Shown here one piece after another: positions 52,218 to 60,690 of a stretch of 64,000 nucleotides of DNA. Every line of letters starts with the position of its first letter. The stretch's first letter is position 1. Made by a program: the position numbers and the translations under genes. The stretch lies in the NCBI GenBank assembly GCA_963736175.1, contig CAVTNU010000002.1:186001-250000 (forward strand), in the 5' to 3' direction. This stretch comes from Rhodoblastus sp963736175. Its GTDB lineage: Bacteria > Pseudomonadota > Alphaproteobacteria > Rhizobiales > Beijerinckiaceae. The notes beneath the pieces were generated by a model, which was given only the letters and a program-made list of their open reading frames with translations, was not told the origin of the DNA and ran no database searches.

Positions 52218-52889
52218 TCAGCCGACCAGAATAATATGCAGATTTCTTGGGCCATGCGCGCCCAATTGCAGCTTTTGCTCGATATCGGCCGAACGCGACG
52301 GGCCGGTGACGAAATTGAGCGCGCGCGGCATTCGACCGGCGCCGAAAAGCGCGCGCAGCCGTTCGAACGCCTCTTCGTAGGCGCCGACGATTTCGCCGCG
52401 CTCAACCACCACGATGTGGTTTTCCGGAAGAAAATTCAACGTCGTCGGATTATCCGGACCGGACGCCAGAACCAGCGTCGCGGTTTCCGCCACGCCCGCC
52501 AGCGCATGGCTGAGCGCGGTGAGGTCGTCGCCGCGGCTTGGTCCGCGCGTTATCTCCAACGGCGTCTGCTCGAAGGGCATTGAGGCGAATATCGGGTCCG
52601 CCCCCAGGCGCACGGCGCCGGGAATGGCGTTGTCGCGCAGCCAGGTGTCGACGGCGCCGGGAACGTCCTTGCGTTCGGCGACGCGCGCCAGGCTGGCGCG
52701 CGCCTCTTGCGCCTGGGCGATGAACAGGTCGATCAACGCCTCGCCGTCCTTTTGCCCGCGCGCCGGAATGACGCCGGCGGGATGGGCGGAAAGGCGAGCC
52801 TCGACGCTGGCGCGGCGCGGCGCGTCAGCCTCCCCGGCGCGCAGGGCGCGACGCAGGTTGGCGAGAATCTCGGCGCGGGCGTCGCTCAT
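52218..52889 (-). CDS. lutC: Lactate utilisation protein C
   Basis: Part of the LutABC iron-sulfur L-lactate oxidase. 223 residues from MSDARAEILANLRRALRAGE; the longer upstream frame overlaps lutB and is rejected. Visible are the LUD-domain blocks TLVLASGPDNPTTLNFLPEN and NFVTGPSRSADIEQKLQLGA, then HGPRNLHIILV at the end. The ATG overlaps the lutB stop by 4 bp. Confidence 0.92.
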   Translation of the reverse strand: MSDARAEILANLRRALRAGEADAPRRASVEARLSAHPAGVIPARGQKDGEALIDLFIAQAQEARASLARVAERKDVPGAVDTWLRDNAIPGAVRLGADPIFASMPFEQTPLEITRGPSRGDDLTALSHALAGVAETATLVLASGPDNPTTLNFLPENHIVVVERGEIVGAYEEAFERLRALFGAGRMPRALNFVTGPSRSADIEQKLQLGAHGPRNLHIILVG

Positions 52890-54316
52890 CGCCGCCTCAT
52901 CCTTTTTTTCCATTGTTGCTGAAAAGTCGCGCCCTGCGGCGCCGGCAGGTCGCGCCCGTCGGTCCAGCCGCGAGCCAGCGGCAAAGCGGCGAATCGACCG
53001 CCCTGTTTGCGTCCGAGCCAGCCGAGCGCCGCCATGGCGAGCGCCGTGAGCGGACGATAGAGGCGCGGCCGTTTGGCGAAGAAGGCCCAAAGGGCCAGAC
53101 CGCCGCGTTGGGCCGGCGGCGCGAGGCGCCGTTCGAATTCGCGTTCGCGCCAATTCCGCATCAGTTTCGGCAGGGGAATGCGCACCGGGCAGACGCTTTC
53201 GCAGCGCCCGCAAAAGGTCGATGCATTGGGCAATTGGCCGCCCAACTCGACGCCGATCAGCGCGGGCGTGAGCACGGCGCCCATCGGGCCGGGATAGACC
53301 CAGCCATAGGCGTGGCCGCCGATCTCCTGGAACACCGGGCAATGGTTCATGCAGGCGCCGCAGCGGATACAGCGCAGCATGTCCTCGAATTCGGTTCCGA
53401 TCATGGCGCTGCGGCCGTTGTCGAGCAGCACCACATGATAGTTTTCAGGCCCGTCCGGATCGCCTGAGCGGCGCGGGCCGGTTGAAAAGGTCGTGTAGAC
53501 CGACAGCTCCTGCCCGGTGGCGGAACGGGCCAGCAGACGCAGCAATTGCGCGCAATCCTCCAGCGTCGGCACGATCTTTTCGATCGAGGCGATGACAATG
53601 TGGGTTTTCGGCAGGGTCTGGGTGAGATCGCCGTTGCCCTCGTTGGTGACGATCACCGAACTGCCCGTTTCCGCCACCAGAAAATTCGCGCCGGTGACGC
53701 CGATATCGGCGGCGAGAAATTTTTGCCGCAGGACGCCGCGCGCCTCCGCGAGCAACTGGGCGGGCTGCGACAGGTCGCGCCCGGCGGCGAGGTCGGTGTG
53801 GACGCGTCGAAAATCAGCCTCGATCTGATCGGCGTTGAGATGCACCGCCGGCGCGATGATGTGCGAGGGCGTCTCGCCGCGCAGTTGAATGATATATTCG
53901 CCAAGGTCGGTCTCGATCGCCGTGACGCCGGCCTTTTCCAGCGCATCGTTGAGGCCGATCTCCTCGGAGACCATCGACTTGCCCTTGGTCGCCGTCTTCG
54001 CCCCGGCGGCCTTGGCGATGGCGCATACGATCTCGTTCGCCTCGCGGGCGTCGCGCGCGTAATGCACGAATCCGCCGGACTCGATCACCTTCTTCTCATA
54101 GGCTTCGAGATAGAGATCGAGGTGGGCGAGGACATGACGGCGGATGTCGCGCCCGCTGTCGCGCAGCGCCTCGAACTCCGGCAGTTTGGCGGCGGCGTCG
54201 GCGCGCTTCTTGACGAAGCCGGCGCGCACGTTGCCCAGCGCCCGCTGCAATTGCGCGTCGCCCAACGCGCCGTGGGCGTTCTCCTTGAAACGCGGGGTGG
54301 AGGCCTCAAGGCTCAT
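52886..54316 (-). CDS. lutB: Lactate utilisation protein B (iron-sulfur)
   Basis: A 476-residue protein. The LUD domain in the first 300 residues contains ATKGKSMVSEEIGLNDALEK and FLVAETGSSVIVTNEGNGDL. The ferredoxin part has two Cys clusters, CIRCGACMNHCPV and CGRCESVCPVRIPL, which ligate two 4Fe-4S centres. A C-terminal tail of about 80 residues has a hydrophobic stretch YRPLTALAMAALGWLG. It is flanked by lutA and lutC with 4-bp overlaps on both sides, so the three are translationally coupled. Confidence 0.93.
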   Translation of the reverse strand: MSLEASTPRFKENAHGALGDAQLQRALGNVRAGFVKKRADAAAKLPEFEALRDSGRDIRRHVLAHLDLYLEAYEKKVIESGGFVHYARDAREANEIVCAIAKAAGAKTATKGKSMVSEEIGLNDALEKAGVTAIETDLGEYIIQLRGETPSHIIAPAVHLNADQIEADFRRVHTDLAAGRDLSQPAQLLAEARGVLRQKFLAADIGVTGANFLVAETGSSVIVTNEGNGDLTQTLPKTHIVIASIEKIVPTLEDCAQLLRLLARSATGQELSVYTTFSTGPRRSGDPDGPENYHVVLLDNGRSAMIGTEFEDMLRCIRCGACMNHCPVFQEIGGHAYGWVYPGPMGAVLTPALIGVELGGQLPNASTFCGRCESVCPVRIPLPKLMRNWREREFERRLAPPAQRGGLALWAFFAKRPRLYRPLTALAMAALGWLGRKQGGRFAALPLARGWTDGRDLPAPQGATFQQQWKKRMRRR

Positions 54317-55113
54317 GGCGTTTCCCCGCCGGCGTCCGGCGCGCCGATGCCGGGCGCGTCGGTCATGCCGGCCAGCACCTCGGCGACGTGGCGCACTTCC
54401 ATCGTCTTGCCCTGGCGGGAGAGTTTGCCGGCCATGTTCATCAGGCAGCCAAGGTCGCCGGCGAGCAGCAGGTCAGCGCCGGCCGCCTCGACGTTTTCGG
54501 TCTTTCTGGCGACGATGGCGTTGGAAATCTCGCCATATTTGATTGAAAACATGCCGCCGAAGCCGCAGCAGACATCGGCGTCGCTCATCTCCGTCAGCTC
54601 AAGCCCGTCGATCGTGGCGAGCAGTTTGCGCGGCTGGTCCTTGATCCCCAATTCGCGCAGGCCCGAACAGGAATCGTGATAGGTCGCCCGGCGCGCGAAA
54701 CGGCCGCCGATTTTTTCGACGCCGAGCACATCGGTCAGAAAACTGACCAGCTCGAAGGTCTTGGCGGCGAAGCGCCGAGCGCGCTGGCTGAGCCGCGGAT
54801 CGTCGGCGAACAGTTCGGGGTAATGCTTGATCATCATGCCGGCGCAGGAGCCGGACGGCGCGACGATATAATCGAAAGATTCGAACGCCGTCATCGCCTG
54901 CAGCGCGAGGGCGCGGGCGCTCGCCTTGTCGCCGGCGTTGAAGGCCGGCTGGCCGCAACAGGTCTGCGGCGGAACCTCGACATGGCACCCGCCGTCCTCC
55001 AGCAGTTTGACGGCGGCGAAGCCGACCGCAGGGCGGAACAGATCGACCAGACAGGTGGCGAACAACGCGGCGCGGGGGCTGGCGCGTGAATCTGAAGGTC
55101 TTGTCGCGTCCAC
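54313..55113 (-). CDS. lutA: Lactate utilisation protein A
   Basis: CCG-domain subunit carrying the heterodisulfide-reductase-like clusters. The GTG at 55113 (MDATRPSDSRASPRAALFAT) is preferred because GGAGG lies 8 nt upstream; an ATG at 55161 has no visible ribosome site. The first CCG block is PPQTCCGQPAFNAGDKA, the second YHDSCSGLREL plus DADVCCGFGGMFSIKYGEI. It heads the lutABC operon oxidising L-lactate to pyruvate. Confidence 0.9.
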   Translation of the reverse strand: MDATRPSDSRASPRAALFATCLVDLFRPAVGFAAVKLLEDGGCHVEVPPQTCCGQPAFNAGDKASARALALQAMTAFESFDYIVAPSGSCAGMMIKHYPELFADDPRLSQRARRFAAKTFELVSFLTDVLGVEKIGGRFARRATYHDSCSGLRELGIKDQPRKLLATIDGLELTEMSDADVCCGFGGMFSIKYGEISNAIVARKTENVEAAGADLLLAGDLGCLMNMAGKLSRQGKTMEVRHVAEVLAGMTDAPGIGAPDAGGETP

Positions 55114-55254
55114 GATCGGCGCCTCCGAAACGGGCAAAAAACGTGAGCGGTCCCGAAACATCAGCCAATGGACGGGCGCGCGCCGGCATGGCGGAGTATA
55201 GCGTTTTCAGGCGAAGCGGATACCGGTTCGCGTGAGGAAAACGCTGAGAAGCGG

Positions 55255-55294
55255 AAAAATGGAGCGCGGACCCGGTTCAATCGGATCCGCGCTC
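55255..55294 (-). terminator. Rho-independent terminator of the outer-membrane gene at 55352
   Basis: Read on the minus strand: stem GAGCGCGGA / TCCGCGCTC enclosing an inner CCG/CGG, then a T run (A run at 55255-55259). It lies 58 bp after the gene's stop. Confidence 0.8.
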
Positions 55295-55351
55295 TGGAAG
55301 CCTGCTGGCCTCAATCTCGTCTGAAAATGCTCTCGCCTGATCGCGTCGCGC

Positions 55352-56254
55352 TCACAAATCCGGAGTGAAGCGCAGGCCCGCGCGCACTTCCTGCGAATCG
55401 ATCGCGCGGTGGACGACAGCGCCGGACGCGTTCACCGCCGACAATATGCCCATGCTGAGATAGCGATAGCCGATGTCGAGCTTCAGATGCGGGGCGATGT
55501 CATAGGCGAAGCCCGCCATCAAAGCCCAGGAGAAATTATTGCGGATTTGCACGGGCCCCTGATTGCCGAGGTAGCCGTAGTGGATGCACGTGTTCGTCAC
55601 CGCGCCGCTGGTGTCCGTTCCCGGGCAATAATTGTTGAGCCCATTGTTGCCATAGGGCAGCCCGCTGGCCCAGTACCAGTTTTCCTGCGCGCTGGCGTTC
55701 AAATGGGTGACGCCGACGCCGCCGCCGATATAGGGCGTGACGCCGCCCCATACGCCAAGATCGGCGTAGGCGTTGACGAGCCCGGTCCAGCTGTTCAGCG
55801 AGGATTGGTCGACGACGCTACAGGTCGTCGGATTCGTCGGCGCTTCCGTCACCGGGGTGATGCCGGCGTCGCAGGTTTGCGCCGACGTCGACTTGTTCTG
55901 GATCGGGCTGCGCCAATCATAGGTGAGATCCATGCGGAACCAGTTGTTGAACTGGTAGCCGGCGCCGAGCGTCGCGCCGAGCGCGCCTATTCTGGAATTA
56001 TTATTGGAAAACAGCATATTGCCGTTACCGGCCGGCTGCGAGCCGTTCGCCGCGAGCGGATTGGGCGTGGGCGAGCTGATGTCGACGTAGCCCAGATCGC
56101 CGCGCAGGTACCAGCCCGACCCGAGTTCCACCGGCTGTTGCGCGCCCGAGGGCGCATAGACGAGCGGCGGCAAGCTCATGTCGGCGGCGTTCGCGCCGTC
56201 GCCGATCATTCCGAAAGCGAAGGCGCCGAGCGCCGCGACTACTTGATTACGCAT
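55352..56254 (-). CDS. Outer-membrane beta-barrel protein, Omp25/31-like (first copy)
   Basis: A 300-residue barrel. The start MRNQVVAALGAFAFGMIGDG is preferred because AGAGG lies 6 nt upstream; an ATG two codons earlier has the ribosome site too close. The signal peptide is cleaved about ANAAD. The mature part starts GWYLRGDLGYVDISSPTPNP and has strands such as LGAGYQFNNWFRMDLTYDWR, ADLGVWGGVTPYIGGGVGVT and LKLDIGYRYLSMGILS, ending in aromatic/Leu-ended strands (RAGLRFTPDL). Extra cysteine-containing loops are likely surface exposed. It is a paralogue of the gene at 56565. Confidence 0.85.
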   Translation of the reverse strand: MRNQVVAALGAFAFGMIGDGANAADMSLPPLVYAPSGAQQPVELGSGWYLRGDLGYVDISSPTPNPLAANGSQPAGNGNMLFSNNNSRIGALGATLGAGYQFNNWFRMDLTYDWRSPIQNKSTSAQTCDAGITPVTEAPTNPTTCSVVDQSSLNSWTGLVNAYADLGVWGGVTPYIGGGVGVTHLNASAQENWYWASGLPYGNNGLNNYCPGTDTSGAVTNTCIHYGYLGNQGPVQIRNNFSWALMAGFAYDIAPHLKLDIGYRYLSMGILSAVNASGAVVHRAIDSQEVRAGLRFTPDL

Positions 56255-56322
56255 GTCCATCCTCTTTCGCGACCGGCGCGCGTCGATTGAACGACCTTTC
56301 TATGAGAATGAACCTCTCCCGG

Positions 56323-56337
56323 TTAAACAGCGCTTAA
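56323..56337. promoter_or_regulatory. TTAA-N7-TTAA box (CtrA-type)
   Basis: TTAAACAGCGCTTAA at 56323-56337, 69 bp before the barrel gene's start codon. TTAA-N7-TTAA is the established full CtrA site in alphaproteobacteria. The second barrel gene has the same arrangement. Confidence 0.5.
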
Positions 56338-56390
56338 CCCTAATAATTTTTTTCCAAATAATTCTGATTTTTTACTTACGGAAATCTTAA

Positions 56391-56488
56391 TGCGCATTTC
56401 GATGACAGCTTACTAATTCCCCTTATTCGACCTTTAAGCGAAACGCTGAGGAGAAGGGGGAATTAGTAAGCTGTCACCGAAATGCGCA
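56391..56488. repeat. Long inverted repeat between two outer-membrane genes
   Basis: Arms of 32 nt (56391-56422 and 56457-56488) pair with one mismatch (A against C at 56402) around a 34-nt loop that holds a small AGCG-AAA-CGCT stem. The left arm begins TGCGCATTTCGATGACAGCT. No transposase or clear target duplication accompanies it. It could be a MITE-like element or a regulatory RNA/terminator structure. Confidence 0.85.
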
Positions 56489-56495
56489 AGCGCCA

Positions 56496-56527
56496 GGGGG
56501 CGGAAATTCTTGCGAATTTCCGCCCCC
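56496..56527 (-). terminator. Perfect 14-bp hairpin, likely transcript end for the barrel gene at 56565
   Basis: GGGGGCGGAAATTC / GAATTTCCGCCCCC with a TTGC loop, 38 bp past the stop at 56565 on the minus strand. No T run follows, so it may be an RNA-stabilising end or Rho-dependent. Confidence 0.55.
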
Positions 56528-56564
56528 GCGATTTAGCTCAAAGCAAGCCGTTCAAGCCGAACGA

Positions 56565-57425
56565 TCAGTATTTCGTGACCAGCGGCGGCGCGTAGGCGAC
56601 GACGGGGTTGAGCATCCAGCGCAGGCCGAAACGGAAATCGTTGGCGATCATGTTGTAATGCTGCGTCTCGAAATTGCAGCCGCCGGCCGCGCCGCCATTG
56701 CATTGAATGACGCCGGTCTTGAACGCGCCCATGTCGACGAAGCGATAGCCCATGTCGAATTTGAGGTTCTGCGTCAGGTTGTAGGAAACGCCGGCCATGA
56801 GCGCCCAGGCGAAATTGGTTCCACCGTTGCTGGGAGCGGCGCCGTAGCCGCCCGCCGGAAACAGGGCCGTATCGGTGACGCCGTGCATGCCGTAGGACGC
56901 CAGGCCGACGCCGACGCCGAGATAAGGCGTGAAGCCGCCCCAGGAGCCGATATCCGCATAGCCGTTGGCGAGGAACAGGCCGGTGCGCACCGAGCCGTTG
57001 TAGGCGTCGCCGCAAACCAGGCCAGAGGCGTTGCCAGGCGCGCAAGACGCGCCAGACTGATAGTAAACCCTGGAATTATAAGCCGATGACGACCGGTATT
57101 CGCCCGTCAAGTCGGCGCGGAACCATGAATTGAACTGATAACCGACGCCAACGCCCATCAGCGCGCTGTCCTCGACGCTCACCGGGCCGTCCCAGGCGCC
57201 CAGACTGGCCAGGGTGGCGTTGGGAAAGGTGGAGCGCAGTTTTGAGGCCGAGTTCGCGCCAACGCCGACATCGGCGCGCAGGTAGAACCCGCTGTCCTCC
57301 ATCGAGCCGCGCAGCATCGGCGGCTCGACTTGCGGTGCCGGCGGCAAAAGATCGGCGGCATGCGCCATCTGGCTGACGCCGATGGCGCAAACGCCCGCCA
57401 AGGTGAGGGCTTTGATGACGCCCAT
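56565..57425 (-). CDS. Outer-membrane beta-barrel protein, Omp25/31-like (second copy)
   Basis: A 286-residue barrel with signal peptide MGVIKALTLAGVCAIGVSQM cleaved near AHAAD. Strands include GFYLRADVGVGANSASKLRS, GVGYQFNSWFRADLTGEYRS, ADIGSWGGFTPYLGVGVGLA and LKFDMGYRFVDMGAFKTG, and it ends ...VVAYAPPLVTKY. AAGGGGA lies 8 nt before the ATG. The strand pattern is the same as in the 55352 gene, so one arose from the other by duplication; the loops have diverged. Confidence 0.86.
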   Translation of the reverse strand: MGVIKALTLAGVCAIGVSQMAHAADLLPPAPQVEPPMLRGSMEDSGFYLRADVGVGANSASKLRSTFPNATLASLGAWDGPVSVEDSALMGVGVGYQFNSWFRADLTGEYRSSSAYNSRVYYQSGASCAPGNASGLVCGDAYNGSVRTGLFLANGYADIGSWGGFTPYLGVGVGLASYGMHGVTDTALFPAGGYGAAPSNGGTNFAWALMAGVSYNLTQNLKFDMGYRFVDMGAFKTGVIQCNGGAAGGCNFETQHYNMIANDFRFGLRWMLNPVVAYAPPLVTKY

Positions 57426-57503
57426 GACGTAAATCCCCTTTGGAAACTGGGCGCTTTAATGGCCCGAAAACAATGTTGACCCCCAAGAAATCGCATGAAG
57501 AGT

Positions 57504-57518
57504 TTAAAAGGGTCTTAA
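57504..57518. promoter_or_regulatory. TTAA-N7-TTAA box (CtrA-type)
   Basis: TTAAAAGGGTCTTAA at 57504-57518, 79 bp before the second barrel gene and 241 bp before purA. Same pattern and similar distance as the box for the first barrel gene. Confidence 0.5.
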
Positions 57519-57758
57519 CCCTAACAATTAACCTTGCCGCCGACGCCGCGCCGTCGCTCCTCTTTGACACAAAGCGCGCGATCCGTTACGCCATCCCCGC
57601 AAAGTCCCGGCCCTCGCGCCGGGGTTTTCGTGTCCGGCGGCGACGATCTGGCTGGTCTGATCGGGGCGCAAAGATGCGCCCTTGAAAGAGAGCCGTGCGG
57701 CGTCTTTACGAATCGCGCGCTTTTTCGGGCGCATTTATTTGGGAAAGAGCCTCAAGTT

Positions 57759-59054
57759 ATGGCGAACGTGGTCGTGGTCGGCGCCCAGTGGGGCGACGAA
57801 GGAAAAGGCAAGATCGTCGATTGGCTGTCGATCGAGGCCGACGTGGTCGTGCGTTTCCAGGGCGGCCACAACGCCGGCCACACCTTGGTGATCGACGGCA
57901 AGACCTACAAGCTGTCCTTGTTGCCGTCGGGCATCGTGCGCCCGGGCAAATTGTCGGTCATCGGTAATGGCGTGGTTCTAGACCCGCGCCACCTTGTCAA
58001 GGAAATCGCCGGCTTGCGCGCTCAGGGCGTCGCCATCAGCCGCGACAACCTGCGCATCGCCGAGAATGCGCCCTTGATCCTGTCGCTGCACGGCGAGTTG
58101 GACGCTCTGCGCGAAAACGCCGCCGCGCCGGACGCCAAAATCGGCACCACCAAACGCGGCATCGGCCCCGCCTATGAGGACAAGGTCGGGCGCAGGGCCA
58201 TTCGCGTCATGGATCTGGCCGAAACGGCCACGCTTGACGCCAAGATCGAACGGCTGCTCGCCCACCACAACGCGTTGCGGCGCGGCACGGGCCTGGCGGA
58301 AATCGAAGCCGGCGCGATACGCGCCGAGCTCGACGCGGTGTCGGAGGAGGTGCTCTCGTACATGGACAGCACCTGGTCACTGCTCGAAGATCTGCGGCGC
58401 GCCGGCAAGCGTATCCTGTTCGAGGGCGCTCAAGGCGCCCTGCTCGACATCGATCACGGCACCTATCCTTTCGTCACCTCGTCAAACACCGTCGCCGGCA
58501 ACGCCGCGACCGGTTCAGGCCTCGGCCCCAAGGCCATCGGCTACGTGCTGGGCATCGCCAAAGCCTATACGACGCGCGTCGGCGAAGGCGCCTTCCCCAC
58601 CGAACTGCACGACGAAACCGGCAAACTCATCGGCGAACGCGGCCGCGAATTCGGCACGGTGACCGGACGAGCGCGCCGCTGCGGCTGGTTCGACGCGGTG
58701 CTGGTGCGCCAGACCGTCAAAACCTCCGGTATCGATGGAATCGCTCTGACCAAGCTCGACATTCTCGACGGATTTGATGAAATCAAGGTCTGCGTCGGCT
58801 ACCGCCTCGATGGCCAGACCATCGATTATCTGCCCGCCAGCGCGTCGGCGCAGGCGCGCGTCGAGCCGATTTACGAGATCATCGAAGGATGGAAGGACGG
58901 CACCGTCGGCGCGCGTTCCTGGGCGCAATTGCCGGCGCAGGCGATCAAATATGTCCGCCGCATCGAGGAATTGATCGAAGCCCCGGTCGCCTTGTTGTCC
59001 ACCAGCCCGGAGCGCGACGACACGATTTTGGTGCACAACCCGTTCCAGGACTAG
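57759..59054 (+). CDS. purA: Adenylosuccinate synthetase
   Basis: Joins IMP and aspartate using GTP in AMP synthesis. 431 residues, standard length. It starts MANVVVVGAQWGDEGKGKIV, with the GDEGKGK loop and catalytic Asp at residues 13-19. Further blocks are FQGGHNAGHTLVIDG, GTTKRGIGPAYEDKVGRRAI, LFEGAQGALLDIDHGTYPFV and VTGRARRCGWFD. An upstream open frame to 57534 is not conserved and is excluded. Confidence 0.97.
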   Translation: MANVVVVGAQWGDEGKGKIVDWLSIEADVVVRFQGGHNAGHTLVIDGKTYKLSLLPSGIVRPGKLSVIGNGVVLDPRHLVKEIAGLRAQGVAISRDNLRIAENAPLILSLHGELDALRENAAAPDAKIGTTKRGIGPAYEDKVGRRAIRVMDLAETATLDAKIERLLAHHNALRRGTGLAEIEAGAIRAELDAVSEEVLSYMDSTWSLLEDLRRAGKRILFEGAQGALLDIDHGTYPFVTSSNTVAGNAATGSGLGPKAIGYVLGIAKAYTTRVGEGAFPTELHDETGKLIGERGREFGTVTGRARRCGWFDAVLVRQTVKTSGIDGIALTKLDILDGFDEIKVCVGYRLDGQTIDYLPASASAQARVEPIYEIIEGWKDGTVGARSWAQLPAQAIKYVRRIEELIEAPVALLSTSPERDDTILVHNPFQD

Positions 59055-59332
59055 GCTCCAGTCCTTCGCGTATTCGGTAAAAGCGGCGGATTCCTCGACA
59101 AGAATTCGACAAAAAGGTGCTATTAAACAAACAGTTGTCATACGCCCGCGAAGCCGGTCGACAGGGATTTCGTTCAAGGCGATCGGCGAGAATTCTCCGT
59201 TTCCTGAAGCGGAGCATCTGGAGAAACATAGGATGAGAGCGTTCCGGCGATTCCATCGACGGCGAAAGCGCTCTATGGTCCGCTCGTCCGCGTCAAAACA
59301 AGCCGACGAGGGATTTGGGGTTTTTTGCGATA

Positions 59333-60622
59333 ATGGCTGACTACTATCCACTGCTCGCCAAGGCCGTTTCGAGCCTTTCGCCATCGACGCCCGACGCTCG
59401 GCGTGCGATATACGAGCGCGCGCGCAAGGCTTTGCTGGCGCAATTGTCCAACATGGCGCCGCCTGCGCCGCCATTCGCGATTGAGCGTGAGAATAAGGCG
59501 CTTGACGCCGCCATCGACCGGCTTGAGCGCGAATTGGCGTCGCCGGCGCCCACAGCCGACAAACCGATCCCCGCAGCGGCGGCCAGGGCCGCGTTAGCGC
59601 CGGAAACCAACCAACCGGCGAGAGCTGAAGCGGACAAGTCCGCTTCGCCGCGCTCGCGCCTGTCGAGCTTCGCCGCGCCGAAATATCCCTCGCCGCCGGC
59701 AACGGAAGAGATTGAGCAGGCTCACGCTCCGGCGCGCGAAAATGTCGGCAAATCGGTCGACGAAACGCGGCGCAAATCCTTCGACGACGATATGGAGCTC
59801 GCTAGGGAAAAAAGCCGTCCCGCCGCGCCCATGCCCGATGGGACGGAAGGCTCGCGCGCCCGGCTGTGGATATTCGGCCTGGCTCTGGCCGCTGTGGTGG
59901 CGGGGGTCGGCTTCGCCGCTTGGAAATTGCGCGATCGTCCCGAAGATCTGGCGCGCCTGCAAGCTCCGGCCGCCGAACAAGCGGCCGGGACGACGGGCGG
60001 CAAGATCGCCGAGCGCGCCGGCTCCAATCCGTCGGGCGCCAGCCCGTCAGGCGCGGATCAGTCGCCCATACCGGTCGCTCATCGCGCCGCCCTGATAGTC
60101 GCCGCGCCGGAGGAAAAGAACGGCGTCAAGGTCTATCCCGGCGCGATCGTCTGGCGGCTGGAGGCGGCCAACAGAGGGCCCGGCCAGCAATTGTCGTCCG
60201 TTGTGCGCGCCGACATCGACATCGCCGAGGCCAAGCTCAAGGCGTCGATCACGTTCGAAAAGAATTTCGACACCACCTTTCCGGCCAGCTACATCATCAA
60301 TATCCGTTTCGATCCCGCGCCCAATTCTCCGATTGGCGCGGTCAAGCAAATCACCATGCCGCAACTTCGGCGTGACGAATCCTCGCCCGACGAAGCCTTG
60401 GCGGGTCTGCCGGCTGTCATCGACAATAATATATTTCTCATCGGCCTTTCGGCTTCTTCCGACCAGCACAACATCGATATGCTGAAAAATCGGAACTGGC
60501 TGTCGATCCCGATGAAGCTCGACAATGACAAAATGGCCAAGATCGCTTTCGAGAAAGGCCCCACGGGCGAAAGAGTGTTCAACGAAGCGCTGATCGACTG
60601 GCAGGGCCAGACGCCGCAATAG
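59333..60622 (+). CDS. Conserved hypothetical single-pass membrane protein
   Basis: A 429-residue protein beginning MADYYPLLAKAVSSLSPSTP and ARRAIYERARKALLAQLSNM, a helical N-terminal domain of about 60 residues seen in Rhizobiales proteins of unknown role. A charged, Pro/Ala-rich linker (residues 65-170) leads to one membrane helix at about 177-197 (LWIFGLALAAVVAGVGFAAW). The C-terminal domain of about 190 residues has IVWRLEAANRGPGQQLSSVV, KASITFEKNFDTTFPASYII and LPAVIDNNIFLIGLSA, mostly beta strand and probably periplasmic. No catalytic motif is recognised. Confidence 0.7.
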   Translation: MADYYPLLAKAVSSLSPSTPDARRAIYERARKALLAQLSNMAPPAPPFAIERENKALDAAIDRLERELASPAPTADKPIPAAAARAALAPETNQPARAEADKSASPRSRLSSFAAPKYPSPPATEEIEQAHAPARENVGKSVDETRRKSFDDDMELAREKSRPAAPMPDGTEGSRARLWIFGLALAAVVAGVGFAAWKLRDRPEDLARLQAPAAEQAAGTTGGKIAERAGSNPSGASPSGADQSPIPVAHRAALIVAAPEEKNGVKVYPGAIVWRLEAANRGPGQQLSSVVRADIDIAEAKLKASITFEKNFDTTFPASYIINIRFDPAPNSPIGAVKQITMPQLRRDESSPDEALAGLPAVIDNNIFLIGLSASSDQHNIDMLKNRNWLSIPMKLDNDKMAKIAFEKGPTGERVFNEALIDWQGQTPQ

Positions 60623-60640
60623 TTGGCTGTCGTCACTATT

Positions 60641-60660
60641 ATTCCCCGTTCACGGGGAGT
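60641..60660. repeat. Degenerate P1 palindrome
   Basis: ATTCCCCGTTCACGGGGAGT, preceded by GTCGTCACTATT, matches the start of the tandem units (GTCGTTATCGTCCC...) in decayed form, in the convergent gap after the hypothetical gene. Confidence 0.6.
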
Positions 60661-60690
60661 GAGCGGGCGGGCCGGCGCCGACCAACGGTT

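Noticed and set aside
58945..59256. Minus-strand frame after purA
   Set aside because: Overlaps the purA C-terminus in antisense and shows no protein-like features.
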